Numbered from the stretch's first letter, positions 50,546 through 60,787 are shown. The stretch: DNA of 64,000 nucleotides from Promicromonospora sp049532985 (GCF_049532985.1 NZ_CP186693.1:744001-808000), one strand, 5' to 3'. The notes: generated from the sequence alone by a model not told the origin. Program-made: numbers and translations.

Positions 50546-52459
50546 GTGGCTCAGGTGACGGCAGACTCGCTCATCGGCCGCCTGGTCGACGGGCGGTACC
50601 GGATTGTGGCGCGCGTGGCACGTGGCGGGATGGCCACGGTCTACCGCGCGCACGACACGCGCCTGAACCGGGAGATCGCCCTCAAGGTGATGCACCCGCA
50701 CCTGGCGGAGGGCGACCAGGCGGCGAGCTTCCTGCAGCGCTTCGAGCGCGAGGCGCGCTCGGCCGCCGGGCTGCAGCACCACGGTGTCGTCGCGGTCTAC
50801 GACCAGGGCACCGACGGCGACATGCGCTACCTCACCATGGAGTACGTGCCGGGCACCAACCTGCGGCACCTGATCCGCGAGGGTGAGCTCACGCTGCGCC
50901 GCACGTTCGCGATCCTCGACGTGGTCCTGTCCGCGCTCGCGGCCGCGCACGCCAAGGGCATCGTGCACCGCGACATCAAGCCGGAGAACGTGCTGCTGGA
51001 GGAGGGTACGGGGCGGGCCAAGGTGGCCGACTTCGGGCTGGCGCGCGCGATCTCGGAGGTGTCCAACACGACCACGGGCACCGTGCTGGGCACGGTGGCG
51101 TACCTGGCGCCGGAGACGATCTCGACCGGTCACGTCGACGCGCGCGCCGACGTCTACGCGGTCGGCATCCTCGCGTTCGAGATGTTCACGGGCCGGCTGC
51201 CGCACGAGGGGGAGGGGCCCATCCAGGTCGCGTTCGCGCACGTGAACAGCGACGTGCCGCCCGTGAGCGCGTTCGCCGGCCACCTGGGCCGCCCGCTGGA
51301 CCATCTCGTCCGCGCGCTCACGGCGCGGGACCCGGCCCAGCGCCCGCCCGACGCCGTCGTGGCGCTCGACGTGCTGCGCAGCACGTTCCGGCAGATCCCG
51401 AACGAGGTGCTGGACATCCCCGCGAAGGCGGCGCCCCCGCCGTCGTCCGCCGCGGTGAAGGCGGCGCGGACCGCCGTGGTCGAGCGGCCGCAGGTGGGCC
51501 GGTGGGCGGCCCAGCAGGTACAGCCCGTGCAGGCGGGTGCGCCCGTGCCGCCGGTCCCGCAGCCGCCCCGCCGCCGGCGGCGCAGTCGTGCCGTCCTGCT
51601 GGCGGTCGCGCTGGTAGCGGTCCTGTTCAGCGCCTGGTGGTACGTCGAGCGTGGTCCGGGGGCCTACGCGGTGGTGCCCGACGGCGTCGTCGGGGCGACC
51701 GAGGAACGCGCGCAGGAGGCGCTGACCGAGGCCGGTCTCACGCCGTCGAGCACGCAGGAGTACGACTCTGACGTGCCCGAGGGGCAGGTCATCTCGGTAC
51801 GGCCGGACGAGGGCAGCCGCACCCAGCGGGACGAACCGGTCCGGCTCGTGGTCTCGCTCGGCCAGGAGCTGGCCGAGGTCCCGTCCGGCCTGGTCGGCAT
51901 GCCGCAGGCCGACGCCGTCGCCGCGCTGGAGGGTGCCGGCCTCGCGGACGTCGAGGTGTCCCGCGAGTACACGAACGACGGCGCCGAGGGCGAGGTCATC
52001 TGGGCGTCGGTGCGCGACGGCGACATGATCCCGGTCGACGAGCACGTGCGGCTCACGGTGTCGGACGGGCCACCGCCGGTCACGGTGCCGGACGTCGCGG
52101 GGACGGCGGCGCCGGAGGCCCGTGACACGCTGCGGGCCGAGGGCTTCACGGTGAAGCGGGAGACCGTCTTCGACGAGCAGGCCCCGCCCGGTACCGTGCT
52201 CCGGACCGAGCCCGCCGGCGGCAAGGGCGCCGACCAGGGCAGCAGCGTCACGATGGTCGTCAGCGGCGGCCTCCGGGGCACCGTGCCCGACGTCGTTGGC
52301 CTCTCCGTCGACGAGGCCACCACGACGCTCGAGGACGCCGGGTACACGGTGACGGTGCGTGGCTTCGGCGAGCTGTTCGGCGAGGGGGTCGTGGAGACCG
52401 ACCCGTCCGCGGGCGAACGGCTCAAGCAGGGCGCCGAGGTGACGATCTGGACGTTCTGA
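50546..52459 (+). CDS. pknL: PASTA-domain Ser/Thr protein kinase, PknL type
   Basis: 637 residues. The cytosolic kinase domain (about 18-290) has the glycine loop VARGGMATVY, Lys47 in ALKVM, catalytic Asp143 in VHRDIKPEN and DFG at 162-164. A Pro/Arg-rich linker follows, then one membrane helix (RAVLLAVALVAVLFSAWWYV, near 365) and four extracellular PASTA repeats to the end, each with VPDVxG-like starts. PASTA domains bind peptidoglycan fragments or lipid II. The neighbouring Rv2175c-like protein is the likely substrate. Starts at GTG 50546. Confidence 0.93.
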   Translation: MAQVTADSLIGRLVDGRYRIVARVARGGMATVYRAHDTRLNREIALKVMHPHLAEGDQAASFLQRFEREARSAAGLQHHGVVAVYDQGTDGDMRYLTMEYVPGTNLRHLIREGELTLRRTFAILDVVLSALAAAHAKGIVHRDIKPENVLLEEGTGRAKVADFGLARAISEVSNTTTGTVLGTVAYLAPETISTGHVDARADVYAVGILAFEMFTGRLPHEGEGPIQVAFAHVNSDVPPVSAFAGHLGRPLDHLVRALTARDPAQRPPDAVVALDVLRSTFRQIPNEVLDIPAKAAPPPSSAAVKAARTAVVERPQVGRWAAQQVQPVQAGAPVPPVPQPPRRRRRSRAVLLAVALVAVLFSAWWYVERGPGAYAVVPDGVVGATEERAQEALTEAGLTPSSTQEYDSDVPEGQVISVRPDEGSRTQRDEPVRLVVSLGQELAEVPSGLVGMPQADAVAALEGAGLADVEVSREYTNDGAEGEVIWASVRDGDMIPVDEHVRLTVSDGPPPVTVPDVAGTAAPEARDTLRAEGFTVKRETVFDEQAPPGTVLRTEPAGGKGADQGSSVTMVVSGGLRGTVPDVVGLSVDEATTTLEDAGYTVTVRGFGELFGEGVVETDPSAGERLKQGAEVTIWTF

Positions 52460-52541
52460 GCTGGACGTTCTGAGCCGGGGGTGCTGACGCTGGTGCCTGC
52501 CGGCGCGTGGTCGCTCCGCCGCGGTGCGGCCGGCTGTTCCC

Positions 52542-53690
52542 TCAGGCGGTCCGGTCGACGGCGGCGTGCGCCAGGTCGCTCAGCACGCCCCGTCCGGGCT
52601 CGCTCAGGTCGGCCAGGCCGAGCAGCGCGTGGGCGCGGACGGCCAGGTCGTCGATCAGGTGCTCCACGGCGTCGAGCGCGCCCGAGCCGACGATGACCCC
52701 GCGCACGCGCTCGACGTCCTCGTCCGTCAGCCCCGGATCGCCGAGCGCGGCGGTCAGGACCGCGGCCTCCTCCCCGTGCGGGTCGGGCAGCAGCGCCAGC
52801 GTGCGGGCCACGACCACCGTGCGCTTGCCCTCGCGCAGGTCGTCCCCGGCGGGCTTGCCGGTCACCGCGGGGTCGCCGAACACGCCCAGCACGTCGTCCC
52901 GGAGCTGGAACGCCTCGCCCAGCGGCAGGCCGGCCGCCTCGATCCCGGACGCGGCGTCCGCACCGCTCCCGGCCAGCAGCGCGCCCATCGCCAGCGGCGC
53001 GGCCACCGAGTAGCTGGCGGTCTTGGCCCGCAGCACCCGGCGGGCGCGCTCCTCGTCGGAGGCGGGGTCGTCGCCCCAGGGCTCGGCCTGGACCAGCACG
53101 TCGAGGTACTGGCCCACGACCACCTCGCTCTGCATGGCGTCGAACCGGGCCCGCACGGGTCCCGCCACCTCGGGCGGCAGCGGCGCGAGCGCAGCGGTCA
53201 GCTCGCGCTGCGCGGCCAGCAGCACCAGGTCGCCGAGCAGGATCGCCGCGGCGTCGCCGAAGCCCTCCGGCTCACCCGCCCAGCCGGCTGCGGCGTGCCG
53301 GGCGGCGAACGCCCGGTGCGCGGTGGGCCGTCCGCGCCGGGTGTCGGAGTTGTCCATGACGTCGTCGTGCAGCAGGGCCGCCGCCTGGAACAGCTCGAGC
53401 GCGGCACCCACGCGGACGGCCGCGGCACGCGCGGGGTCCGCCGGGTCCGCGGAACCGCCGTGCGCGCGGAACGACCAGTAGCAGAACGCCGCTCGCAGCC
53501 GCTTGCCGCCCAGGAGCAGCCCGGCCGCCTCGTCCACCATCGCCTGGGCGCTCGGGCTGATCGCGCTGACCTCCGCACCCAGCAGGTCGAGGTGGGCGGA
53601 CACCGCGGCGTCGACGTCGGCGCGGAGGTTCTCGGCGTCGAGGAGAGCGGCAGGGGTCAGGGCACCGGCACGGGTGGGTGAGGCGGACAC
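52542..53690 (-). CDS. Polyprenyl (geranylgeranyl-type) diphosphate synthase
   Basis: 382 residues. First Asp-rich motif LLHDDVMDNSDTRRG (Asp109-110), the lysine/arginine motif LLLGGKRLRAAF, and second Asp-rich motif LRDDVLGVFGD with GKPAGDDLREGKRT. Chain-length control cannot be read with confidence; FQAAAL before the first motif suggests a C20 or longer product. Comparable to IdsA2 of Mycobacterium, found in the same neighbourhood of pknL and aroG. GTG 53690 lies 6 bases after TAGGCT. Confidence 0.92.
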   Translation of the reverse strand: MSASPTRAGALTPAALLDAENLRADVDAAVSAHLDLLGAEVSAISPSAQAMVDEAAGLLLGGKRLRAAFCYWSFRAHGGSADPADPARAAAVRVGAALELFQAAALLHDDVMDNSDTRRGRPTAHRAFAARHAAAGWAGEPEGFGDAAAILLGDLVLLAAQRELTAALAPLPPEVAGPVRARFDAMQSEVVVGQYLDVLVQAEPWGDDPASDEERARRVLRAKTASYSVAAPLAMGALLAGSGADAASGIEAAGLPLGEAFQLRDDVLGVFGDPAVTGKPAGDDLREGKRTVVVARTLALLPDPHGEEAAVLTAALGDPGLTDEDVERVRGVIVGSGALDAVEHLIDDLAVRAHALLGLADLSEPGRGVLSDLAHAAVDRTA

Positions 53691-53696
53691 CCGCCC

Positions 53697-53702
53697 AGCC
53701 TA
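53697..53702 (-). promoter_or_regulatory. -10 hexamer of the prenyl synthase gene (leaderless)
   Basis: TAGGCT on the minus strand, 6 bases before GTG 53690, inside the short gap after the upstream lipoprotein gene. Confidence 0.5.
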
Positions 53703-53709
53703 TGGGGTC

Positions 53710-54273
53710 CTACGGGGTGCGGACGGTGCCGCTGATCGAGGCGAGGCGCCGGTCGCCGTCGTCGAGCACCCCCACGACGAGCGACTCCTGGACCTCGCCC
53801 GACTTCGCACGCGTGATCCGCAGGAACGCGGTCTGGGCGGTCAGCCCGCTCGACTCGGGCGCCGAGATCTGCCTGAAGCCCTGGTCCAGCAGGATCTTCC
53901 GGGCCTGCTCCACGACCTTCTTCGCGGGGAGCTGCGACGACAGGTTCAGCGTCACCTGCGTCATCGGCGGGCCCGCGGCCCGGGCACCTGTCGTCACGGG
54001 CCGCGCCGACGACGCCAGCAGCGTGGCACCCTCCGGGATCGGGAAGAGATCGGCAGGGAACCCGTCGGCGTACGTCGCCACGGCCGACGACGGGTCGAAG
54101 GTCGGCAGCTCGGTGGGCCCGCCAGACGCCACGGCACCGGCCTCCGGCGCGCGTTCGCCGGCCGAGGCGGACGCCGGCTGCTCGGTCCCGGAACCGCACC
54201 CGGCGGTCGCCAGCGCCAGTCCGACGGCGGCGGCGAGCGCAGCCGTGCGGCGGACGGTGACGAGGTGAGGCAC
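53710..54273 (-). CDS. Putative lipoprotein of unknown function
   Basis: 187 residues with a signal peptide and lipobox-like ATAGC near residue 25, then a Ser/Ala/Glu-rich linker and a small folded part (MTQVTLNLSSQLPAKKVVEQARKILLDQGFRQIS...SLVVGVLDDGDRRLASISGTV). No family recognised. GTG 54273 is 7 bases after TACCGT on the minus strand. It lies upstream of the prenyl synthase with a 19-bp gap. Confidence 0.75.
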   Translation of the reverse strand: MPHLVTVRRTAALAAAVGLALATAGCGSGTEQPASASAGERAPEAGAVASGGPTELPTFDPSSAVATYADGFPADLFPIPEGATLLASSARPVTTGARAAGPPMTQVTLNLSSQLPAKKVVEQARKILLDQGFRQISAPESSGLTAQTAFLRITRAKSGEVQESLVVGVLDDGDRRLASISGTVRTP

Positions 54274-54280
54274 GTCGCAC

Positions 54281-54286
54281 ACGGTA
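54281..54286 (-). promoter_or_regulatory. -10 hexamer of the lipoprotein gene (leaderless)
   Basis: TACCGT on the minus strand, 7 bases before GTG 54273. Confidence 0.5.
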
Positions 54287-54404
54287 GCCGGAGAGACCCT
54301 CGTTCGGACAGCGTGCCGCACGGACCTCCTCCACAGGCAGCACGTTGTCCACACGGGCGCCCCTGACGGTGCCGGGGCGTCGCCGGGCGGCTGTGATCGT
54401 GGGC

Positions 54405-56045
54405 ATGAACTCCGATGCGCGCCGTGACGCGAACCTCGACCTGACCCTCGACGCGAGTCCTGACGTGGATCTCGACGTGAACGCCGACCTGAACGCCGAT
54501 CTGAACGCCGACCTGAACCGCGGCCCGGACGCAGTACGCGTTCCCGGCCCGGCTCCCGAACCGCTTCCCGCCACGGTTCCTGATCCGCTCCCAGCTTCGG
54601 ATACGGGCCGGAGCACCGGCCGAGACCGGCCGGCCCCGGCGGTGCCGCCCGCGCCGCCGGCCCCGCCCGCCGCCACCGTCGTCCGCGTGGCCGGGCCGGA
54701 GGACCTCCTGGCCTACATCCCCTACCGGCTCGGCTTCCGGCCTGCGGAGTCCGTCGTCGCGGTGAGCCTGACGGGACCGCGTCAGCGGGTCGGGCTCGTG
54801 GCCCGGGTCGACATCGACGACCTCCGCCTCCGGGAGCCCGGCGACCCGGGCGGGCCCGACGGCGCCGCCACCGCACGCTGGCTCACCGACCACGTGGTGG
54901 CCGACGGCGCCGACCGCGCCGTCGTCGTGCTCTACACCGAGACCGACGTGGTCAGGCCGGTGGCGGCAGCGCGGCGCGCCGTCGAGGTGCTCCGAGCCCG
55001 GCTCGAACGGCGGCTGCCCGGCGTGGAGGTGTGGCTTGTGACGCCCACGGGATTCCGGGCGCTCGACTGCACCGACCCGCTCTGCTGCCCGCCGCAGGGC
55101 AGGCCCCTCACCGTGCTCCAGGGCAGCCGGGTCGCGGCCCACATGGTCCTGGAGGGGCGCACGGTGGCCGGCACCCGCGAGGAGCGGTACGCCCTGCGAC
55201 CTGCGTCGGAGACGGCCCGCACCCAGGCGCGGCGCGCGGCCGCCCGCTGGAGCGAGACCCTCCGGCGGCTCCTCGCCGGATCGCGGTACCCGGCGGTGAC
55301 CGACCAGACCGCACTGGCCGAGTGGGGCGCGGAGAGCCTCCGCCTGTGGCGGTCCGCGGTCCGCCAGACGGCCGCCGCCCGCCCGGGACAGGACGACCCG
55401 CTGTCCCCCGTGACCCTCGGCAAGATCGGGGCCGCCCTGGCCGACACGCCGGTCCGCGACGCGGTGCTGCTCAGCCTGGCGCCCGGCACCGAGGAGGTCG
55501 CCCGCCGCACGGCCCGCCGCGAGGCCGACGGGGACACGGACGCGGCCATCAGCGGGGTGATGGCGCGGATCATCGATCCTGTGCAGGGCGTCCCGCCCGA
55601 GACCGGCGTCACCGCTCCCGCACGCCAGGTCCTGGAGGCGGTGGTCACGCACGTGCCCCGGCGCCGCCGGGCACCCGCCTACCTGTTGCTCGCGCTGATC
55701 GCGTGGTGGCACGGCGACGGGGGGCTCGCCGTCGAGCGCGTGACCGAGGCGCTCGATGTCGACCCGGAGTACCGCCTCGCCCTGCTGCTGCGCAGCGCGA
55801 TCGCCGGGGGAGTCCCGCCCGGGTGGGTGCGACGGGACCGGGACTCCTCGCAGCACGAACCCGTTGCCGCCGCCCGGGGCGACTCCCGGTTGCGCGCCTG
55901 GCCCGATCGTCCGGCCGATCGTCCGACCGATCGTCCGGCCGATCGTCCGGCCGATCGTCCGGCCAATCGTCCGGCCAACCGTCGAGCCGGTGACGGAGCC
56001 GGTGACGGCGACGGGACCGAACCGGACCAGGTGGCGGTCGTGTGA
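54405..56045 (+). CDS. DUF4192 protein with repeat-containing ends
   Basis: 546 residues. The core from about residue 95 to 480 matches DUF4192: DLLAYIPYRLGFRPAESVVAVSL, ADGADRAVVVLYTE, GVEVWLVTPTGFRALDCTDPLCCPPQGRP and PARQVLEAVVTHVPRRRRAPAYLLLALIAWWHGDGGLA. The family is common in actinobacteria and has no known role. The N-terminus holds Asp-Leu-Asn repeats and the C-terminus Asp/Asn-Arg-Pro-Ala repeats, both made by tandem DNA repeats. ATG 54405 follows a weak TGTGAT by 7 bases. Confidence 0.85.
   Translation: MNSDARRDANLDLTLDASPDVDLDVNADLNADLNADLNRGPDAVRVPGPAPEPLPATVPDPLPASDTGRSTGRDRPAPAVPPAPPAPPAATVVRVAGPEDLLAYIPYRLGFRPAESVVAVSLTGPRQRVGLVARVDIDDLRLREPGDPGGPDGAATARWLTDHVVADGADRAVVVLYTETDVVRPVAAARRAVEVLRARLERRLPGVEVWLVTPTGFRALDCTDPLCCPPQGRPLTVLQGSRVAAHMVLEGRTVAGTREERYALRPASETARTQARRAAARWSETLRRLLAGSRYPAVTDQTALAEWGAESLRLWRSAVRQTAAARPGQDDPLSPVTLGKIGAALADTPVRDAVLLSLAPGTEEVARRTARREADGDTDAAISGVMARIIDPVQGVPPETGVTAPARQVLEAVVTHVPRRRRAPAYLLLALIAWWHGDGGLAVERVTEALDVDPEYRLALLLRSAIAGGVPPGWVRRDRDSSQHEPVAAARGDSRLRAWPDRPADRPTDRPADRPADRPANRPANRRAGDGAGDGDGTEPDQVAVV
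54465..54518 (+). repeat. Coding tandem repeat, N-terminus of the DUF4192 protein
   Basis: 12-bp units of the form GACCTGAACGCC encode DLNA three times, preceded by decayed Asp-Leu/Val-Asp units. Confidence 0.7.
55905..55988 (+). repeat. 12-bp coding tandem repeat, C-terminus of the DUF4192 protein
   Basis: Six units near GATCGTCCGGCC (55905-55976) and a decayed seventh encode DRPA, DRPT and NRPA tetrapeptides. Each unit contains the palindrome CGATCG across its junction, so slippage is plausible. Confidence 0.85.
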
Positions 56046-56071
56046 GGCACGATCAGGGGCTTCCGGTGGGG

Positions 56072-56077
56072 TAGCGT
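56072..56077 (+). promoter_or_regulatory. Candidate -10 of the universal stress protein gene
   Basis: TAGCGT, 8 bases before the ATG at 56086, so the message would have at most one or two leader bases. Confidence 0.4.
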
Positions 56078-56085
56078 CGGTGGAC

Positions 56086-56451
56086 ATGACGATCGTCGTC
56101 GGTCACCTCGCCACGCCCGAGGGCCAGGAGGCTCTACGCACCGCTGTCACCGAGGCGCGGGAGCGCCAGGTCCCGCTGGTCGTCGTCACGAGCGGGAAGC
56201 AGCCCCTGGACGAGTGCCAGGCCGAGACCGAGGAGCTGGTGGGCCGGCTCGCGGCGGGCGCCGACGTGCGGGTGGAGCAGGGCACGGGTGATCTCGCCGA
56301 GGACCTGATCCGCACCGCCACGAGCACCGGTGCGGGACTGATCGTGATCGGGCTGCGCAAGCGCAGCCCGGTCGGCAAGCTCATCCTCGGGGCCGGCGCC
56401 CAGCGCATCCTGGTCGAGGCGCCGTGCCCGGTGCTCGCCGTCAAGGTCTGA
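56086..56451 (+). CDS. Universal stress protein (UspA domain)
   Basis: 121 residues, one Usp domain. ATP-binding type motif GLRKRSPVGKLILGAGAQRILVEAPCPVLAVKV at the C-terminus. The N-terminus MTIVVGHLATPEGQEALRTAV lacks the usual Asp-Gly-Ser start but keeps the fold pattern. Lies between the DUF4192 gene and sigA, an order seen in other actinobacteria. Confidence 0.88.
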   Translation: MTIVVGHLATPEGQEALRTAVTEARERQVPLVVVTSGKQPLDECQAETEELVGRLAAGADVRVEQGTGDLAEDLIRTATSTGAGLIVIGLRKRSPVGKLILGAGAQRILVEAPCPVLAVKV

Positions 56452-56524
56452 GGCCGGTGTCTGAGGCCGGTACAGCAGTCCGAGTGCGGTCAGGAGCCTG
56501 AGGCCGGTCAATGCCTGAGGGCGG

Positions 56525-56554
56525 CCGTGGGGTGGCCCCGGGGGCACCCCACGG
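56525..56554 (+). terminator. Terminator of the universal stress protein gene
   Basis: CCGTGGGGTG (56525-56534) pairs perfectly with CACCCCACGG (56545-56554) around a 10-nt GC loop. Confidence 0.65.
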
Positions 56555-56770
56555 CTCCGCACGAGGTGTTCCGGGAGGGGTGCTCGGGGACCTGGCCGGC
56601 AACGGATCGGCCACGCCGGGAATGGTCGGGCGGTCCGGTTCGTTGACCCTTGGCACGCAAATGAAGGCATGCAGAATCCCACACCCACTCGGGGCGGCCC
56701 GCCCGAGGTGACTTCGCACCGACTTTGCCGCGATCGCCACGTTCGTCGCGGCGTACACGGATGCCGACGG

Positions 56771-56776
56771 TACAAT
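56771..56776 (+). promoter_or_regulatory. sigA: -10 of the sigA promoter
   Basis: TACAAT inside ACAATATATATG, the most AT-rich patch near the gene and almost the consensus -10. No clear -35 at 16-18 bp. Leader of about 80 nt. Confidence 0.6.
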
Positions 56777-56861
56777 ATATATGTTCGCCGGCGGAAGAAG
56801 AAGGTCCAGTGAAGGCCACGTCGGCAGTACACCGCCCCCTCGAATGCCGAAAGGTCGGTTT

Positions 56862-58544
<1,683 letters not shown>

Positions 58545-58587
58545 CATCGGCCGGCCCCGGGCCTGACCGGGCACCGGCGGCCGCCGT

Positions 58588-58647
58588 CATACCGACGCCG
58601 GGCGGGTGAACTTCCTCGGAAGTCACCCGCCCGGCGTCGTTCGTATG
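58588..58647 (+). terminator. sigA terminator, 22-bp hairpin
   Basis: A 16-bp perfect stem (58593-58608 with 58624-58639) extended by ACTTCC/GGAAGT after a one-base bulge, with flanking CATAC/GTATG pairs. It ends 15 bp before the next gene and may overlap that gene's promoter. Confidence 0.75.
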
Positions 58648-58661
58648 GGAATCTGCCCGAT

Positions 58662-60239
58662 GTGTCCCCATTGATCAGCGCAGCTCCCACCACTTGGCTC
58701 GCCCGGGCGGCCGCGTTCCTCGTCACCCTGCTCCTGGCGGTCGGCCTGTGGGCGGTTCCGGCCGAGGCCGCCGGCTACACGCTGACCGCCTCGGGCACGT
58801 CGACCACCACCGCGGCGACGCCGCGGACGCTCTCGGTGGTCTACCGGTACAACGGCGTCGCCCGGAAGAACACCAGGGTGGCCCTGCAGCGGTACAGCGG
58901 CGGCACCTGGGTCCGGATCAAGTTCGTGACCACGGGCTCCACGGGCAAGGCGACGGCGTCGGTCAACCCGTCCGTCACGACGAGGTACCGGTTCCGCACG
59001 AGCACGGCGACGAGCGCGACCGTGACCGTGACGGTCGTGCCCGGCTCGTGGGCCGTGGCCGGCTCCGGCAGCGGGCACGGCGTCGGCATGTCGCAGTGGG
59101 GCGCCTACCAGATGGCCCGGGCGGGGCGGTCTGCCGCCGACATCCTGCGGTACTACTACACCGGCGCGACGGTGGGCACCGCGAACAACCCGCGGACGTC
59201 GATCGACGTGCAGGTGCTCGGCCGTGCCTCCGACCCGGCCACCACCACGCTGAGCCTGTCCGCCGGGTCGTGGCGGCTCCTGGACGGGGCCTCGACGGAG
59301 CTCGCCACGGGCACGTCGGCCCGGCGGATCACCATCGCGCGCACCACGTCGGGAGTGACCGCCAGAGTGACCGAGAACGGGACCGTGCGGCAGACGATCG
59401 GCGCCCGCCCGACCCTCTACCTGGAGTGGACGGGCACCGACTACTGGCCCGGGACCTCCGGCACCGTGACGGTCACCGGCGCTCAGGGCACCTACCGGCA
59501 CGGCCGGCTCCGGATCAGCAGCCCGGGGACGCGACCCAACGTGGTCAACCAGGTGGCCCTCAATGACGAGTACCTGTACGGGATCGACGAGATGCCGTCA
59601 CTGTGGGGGACGAGCGGTTACGGCGGGGCCGCGGCGCTCCAGGCGCAGGCGATCGTCGCCCGCAACTACGCCGTCCTCGACAAGACCGAGGGCCTGAAGG
59701 CCTCCTGCGACTGCCACCTCTACGACGACACCGCCAGCCAGAACTACACGGGCTGGAAGAAGGAGGGCGGCGAGTCGGGTTCGGTCTGGCGCGCGGCCGT
59801 GGACGCGACCCGGCAGGACGACGCGTCGACGGTGACGGTGGTGCGCAACGCGTCCGGCGGCATCGCCGAGACGCCGTACTTCGCGGCGTCGGGCCGGGGC
59901 GGCAGCTTCTCGGGCACCGCGAGCAACCGGGACGCGTTCGGCACGGCGGCGCAGTCGCACCTGGCGCACGTGCCGGACCCCTACTCGGCCCAGGCGCCCG
60001 GCAACCCGTACGTGTCGTGGACGGGCACGCTCACGCAGGCGAAGGCGCGGAGCGTCTTCGGCTTCGGCTGGGTCAGGTCGGTCAAGGTCACCGCGCGGTA
60101 CTCCAGCGGCCAGATCAAGACGATGCAGGCCGTCTCCGACAAGGGGGTGAGCCGCACCCTGACCAAGACCGCCGAGGGCTGGCGCACCACCCTCGGGTTC
60201 CGCGGGTCGTGGGCGCACACCGTGACCGCTCGCCCGTAG
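58662..60239 (+). CDS. Secreted SpoIID/LytB-domain protein
   Basis: 525 residues with a signal peptide (AAAFLVTLLLAVGLWAVPAEAA). A Thr/Ser-rich beta domain comes first (about 35-130), then GSGHGVGMSQWGAYQMARAGRSAADILRYYYTGATVG, and the SpoIID core NDEYLYGIDEMPSLWGTSGYGGAAALQAQAIVARNYAVLDKTEGLKASCDCHLYDDTASQNYTGWKKEGG. Relatives are peptidoglycan lytic enzymes or their activators in spore formers. In this non-endospore lineage a wall-remodelling role is inferred. GTG start is uncertain. Followed by a 48-bp palindrome. Confidence 0.85.
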   Translation: MSPLISAAPTTWLARAAAFLVTLLLAVGLWAVPAEAAGYTLTASGTSTTTAATPRTLSVVYRYNGVARKNTRVALQRYSGGTWVRIKFVTTGSTGKATASVNPSVTTRYRFRTSTATSATVTVTVVPGSWAVAGSGSGHGVGMSQWGAYQMARAGRSAADILRYYYTGATVGTANNPRTSIDVQVLGRASDPATTTLSLSAGSWRLLDGASTELATGTSARRITIARTTSGVTARVTENGTVRQTIGARPTLYLEWTGTDYWPGTSGTVTVTGAQGTYRHGRLRISSPGTRPNVVNQVALNDEYLYGIDEMPSLWGTSGYGGAAALQAQAIVARNYAVLDKTEGLKASCDCHLYDDTASQNYTGWKKEGGESGSVWRAAVDATRQDDASTVTVVRNASGGIAETPYFAASGRGGSFSGTASNRDAFGTAAQSHLAHVPDPYSAQAPGNPYVSWTGTLTQAKARSVFGFGWVRSVKVTARYSSGQIKTMQAVSDKGVSRTLTKTAEGWRTTLGFRGSWAHTVTARP

Positions 60240-60253
60240 CACGGTTCCAGGGA

Positions 60254-60301
60254 CGACGACGGCGGTGGGTCACCTCGCGAGGTGACCCACCGCCGTCGTC
60301 G
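60254..60301. terminator. Perfect 48-bp palindrome between convergent genes
   Basis: 24-nt arms 60254-60277 and 60278-60301 are exactly complementary with no spacer. The palindrome lies between the SpoIID-domain gene (+) and the small zinc protein gene (-). Confidence 0.8.
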
Positions 60302-60373
60302 GTTCGGGGTCTGGGTCCGGTGTCTGTCCGGTGGTCTGGGTGTGTCTCGTCCGGTGGGCTTCCGGCCTGGGCG

Positions 60374-60571
60374 TCAGGCCTGGCCGTGCTCCGCGTGGAG
60401 CCGGTCGGTCTCGTCCTGGACATGGGTGGCGACGTCCGCGTAGGCGGACGCGTGTGCGCGCGCGTGGTGGCCGCAGAAGAGCAGCTCGCCCACGGGCAGA
60501 ACGACGCGCACGTAGGCCTGCGCGCCGCAGCGGTCGCAGCGGTCGAGGGCGGTGAGCGGTTCGGTCGTCAT
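60374..60571 (-). CDS. Small DUF7455-type zinc-binding protein
   Basis: 65 residues: LTALDRCDRCGAQAYVRVVLPVGELLFCGHHARAHASAYADVATHVQDET. Two Cys-x2-Cys/His pairs (CDRC and CGHH) look like a zinc ribbon. Similar small proteins lie beside parE and sigA in many actinobacteria; role unknown. ATG 60571 is used; a GTG at 60580 (MTTMTTEPL) is equally possible. TATGCT on the minus strand near 60643 may be its -10. Confidence 0.82.
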   Translation of the reverse strand: MTTEPLTALDRCDRCGAQAYVRVVLPVGELLFCGHHARAHASAYADVATHVQDETDRLHAEHGQA

Positions 60572-60787
60572 GGTCGTCACATCTCCATCCAACCATTCGC
60601 TCGCACGGTTCATGCCGGCCCGGGTGGGCGGTTCGCTGCGAGCATAGCGGCGTGGCTCACAGTCGTGGTGTCCATCTGCCCCCAATTGCGCTGAAAGGGT
60701 AATTTCCGTCATCGGGTGAATCTTGGTGTCACACAGCCGTTCGGGTGGTGTGCGGGGCGCCTGACGCCGGTTGTCGGTGTCCTCGTC

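Larger units (their letters stand above)
56452..56861. other. 410-bp gene-free region upstream of sigA
   Basis: Contains three short copies of CTGAGGCCGGT (56461-56510), the hairpin at 56525-56554, a less GC-rich stretch, the sigA -10 at 56771 and an about 80-nt leader. An in-frame ATG at 56781 could lengthen SigA by 27 residues but has no ribosome binding site. Confidence 0.6.

Noticed and set aside
55905..55988. Antisense reading of the 12-bp repeat as an Ile-Gly-Arg-Thr repeat protein
   Set aside because: The minus-strand frame has no start context and covers parts of several genes. The plus-strand DUF4192 frame explains the sequence.
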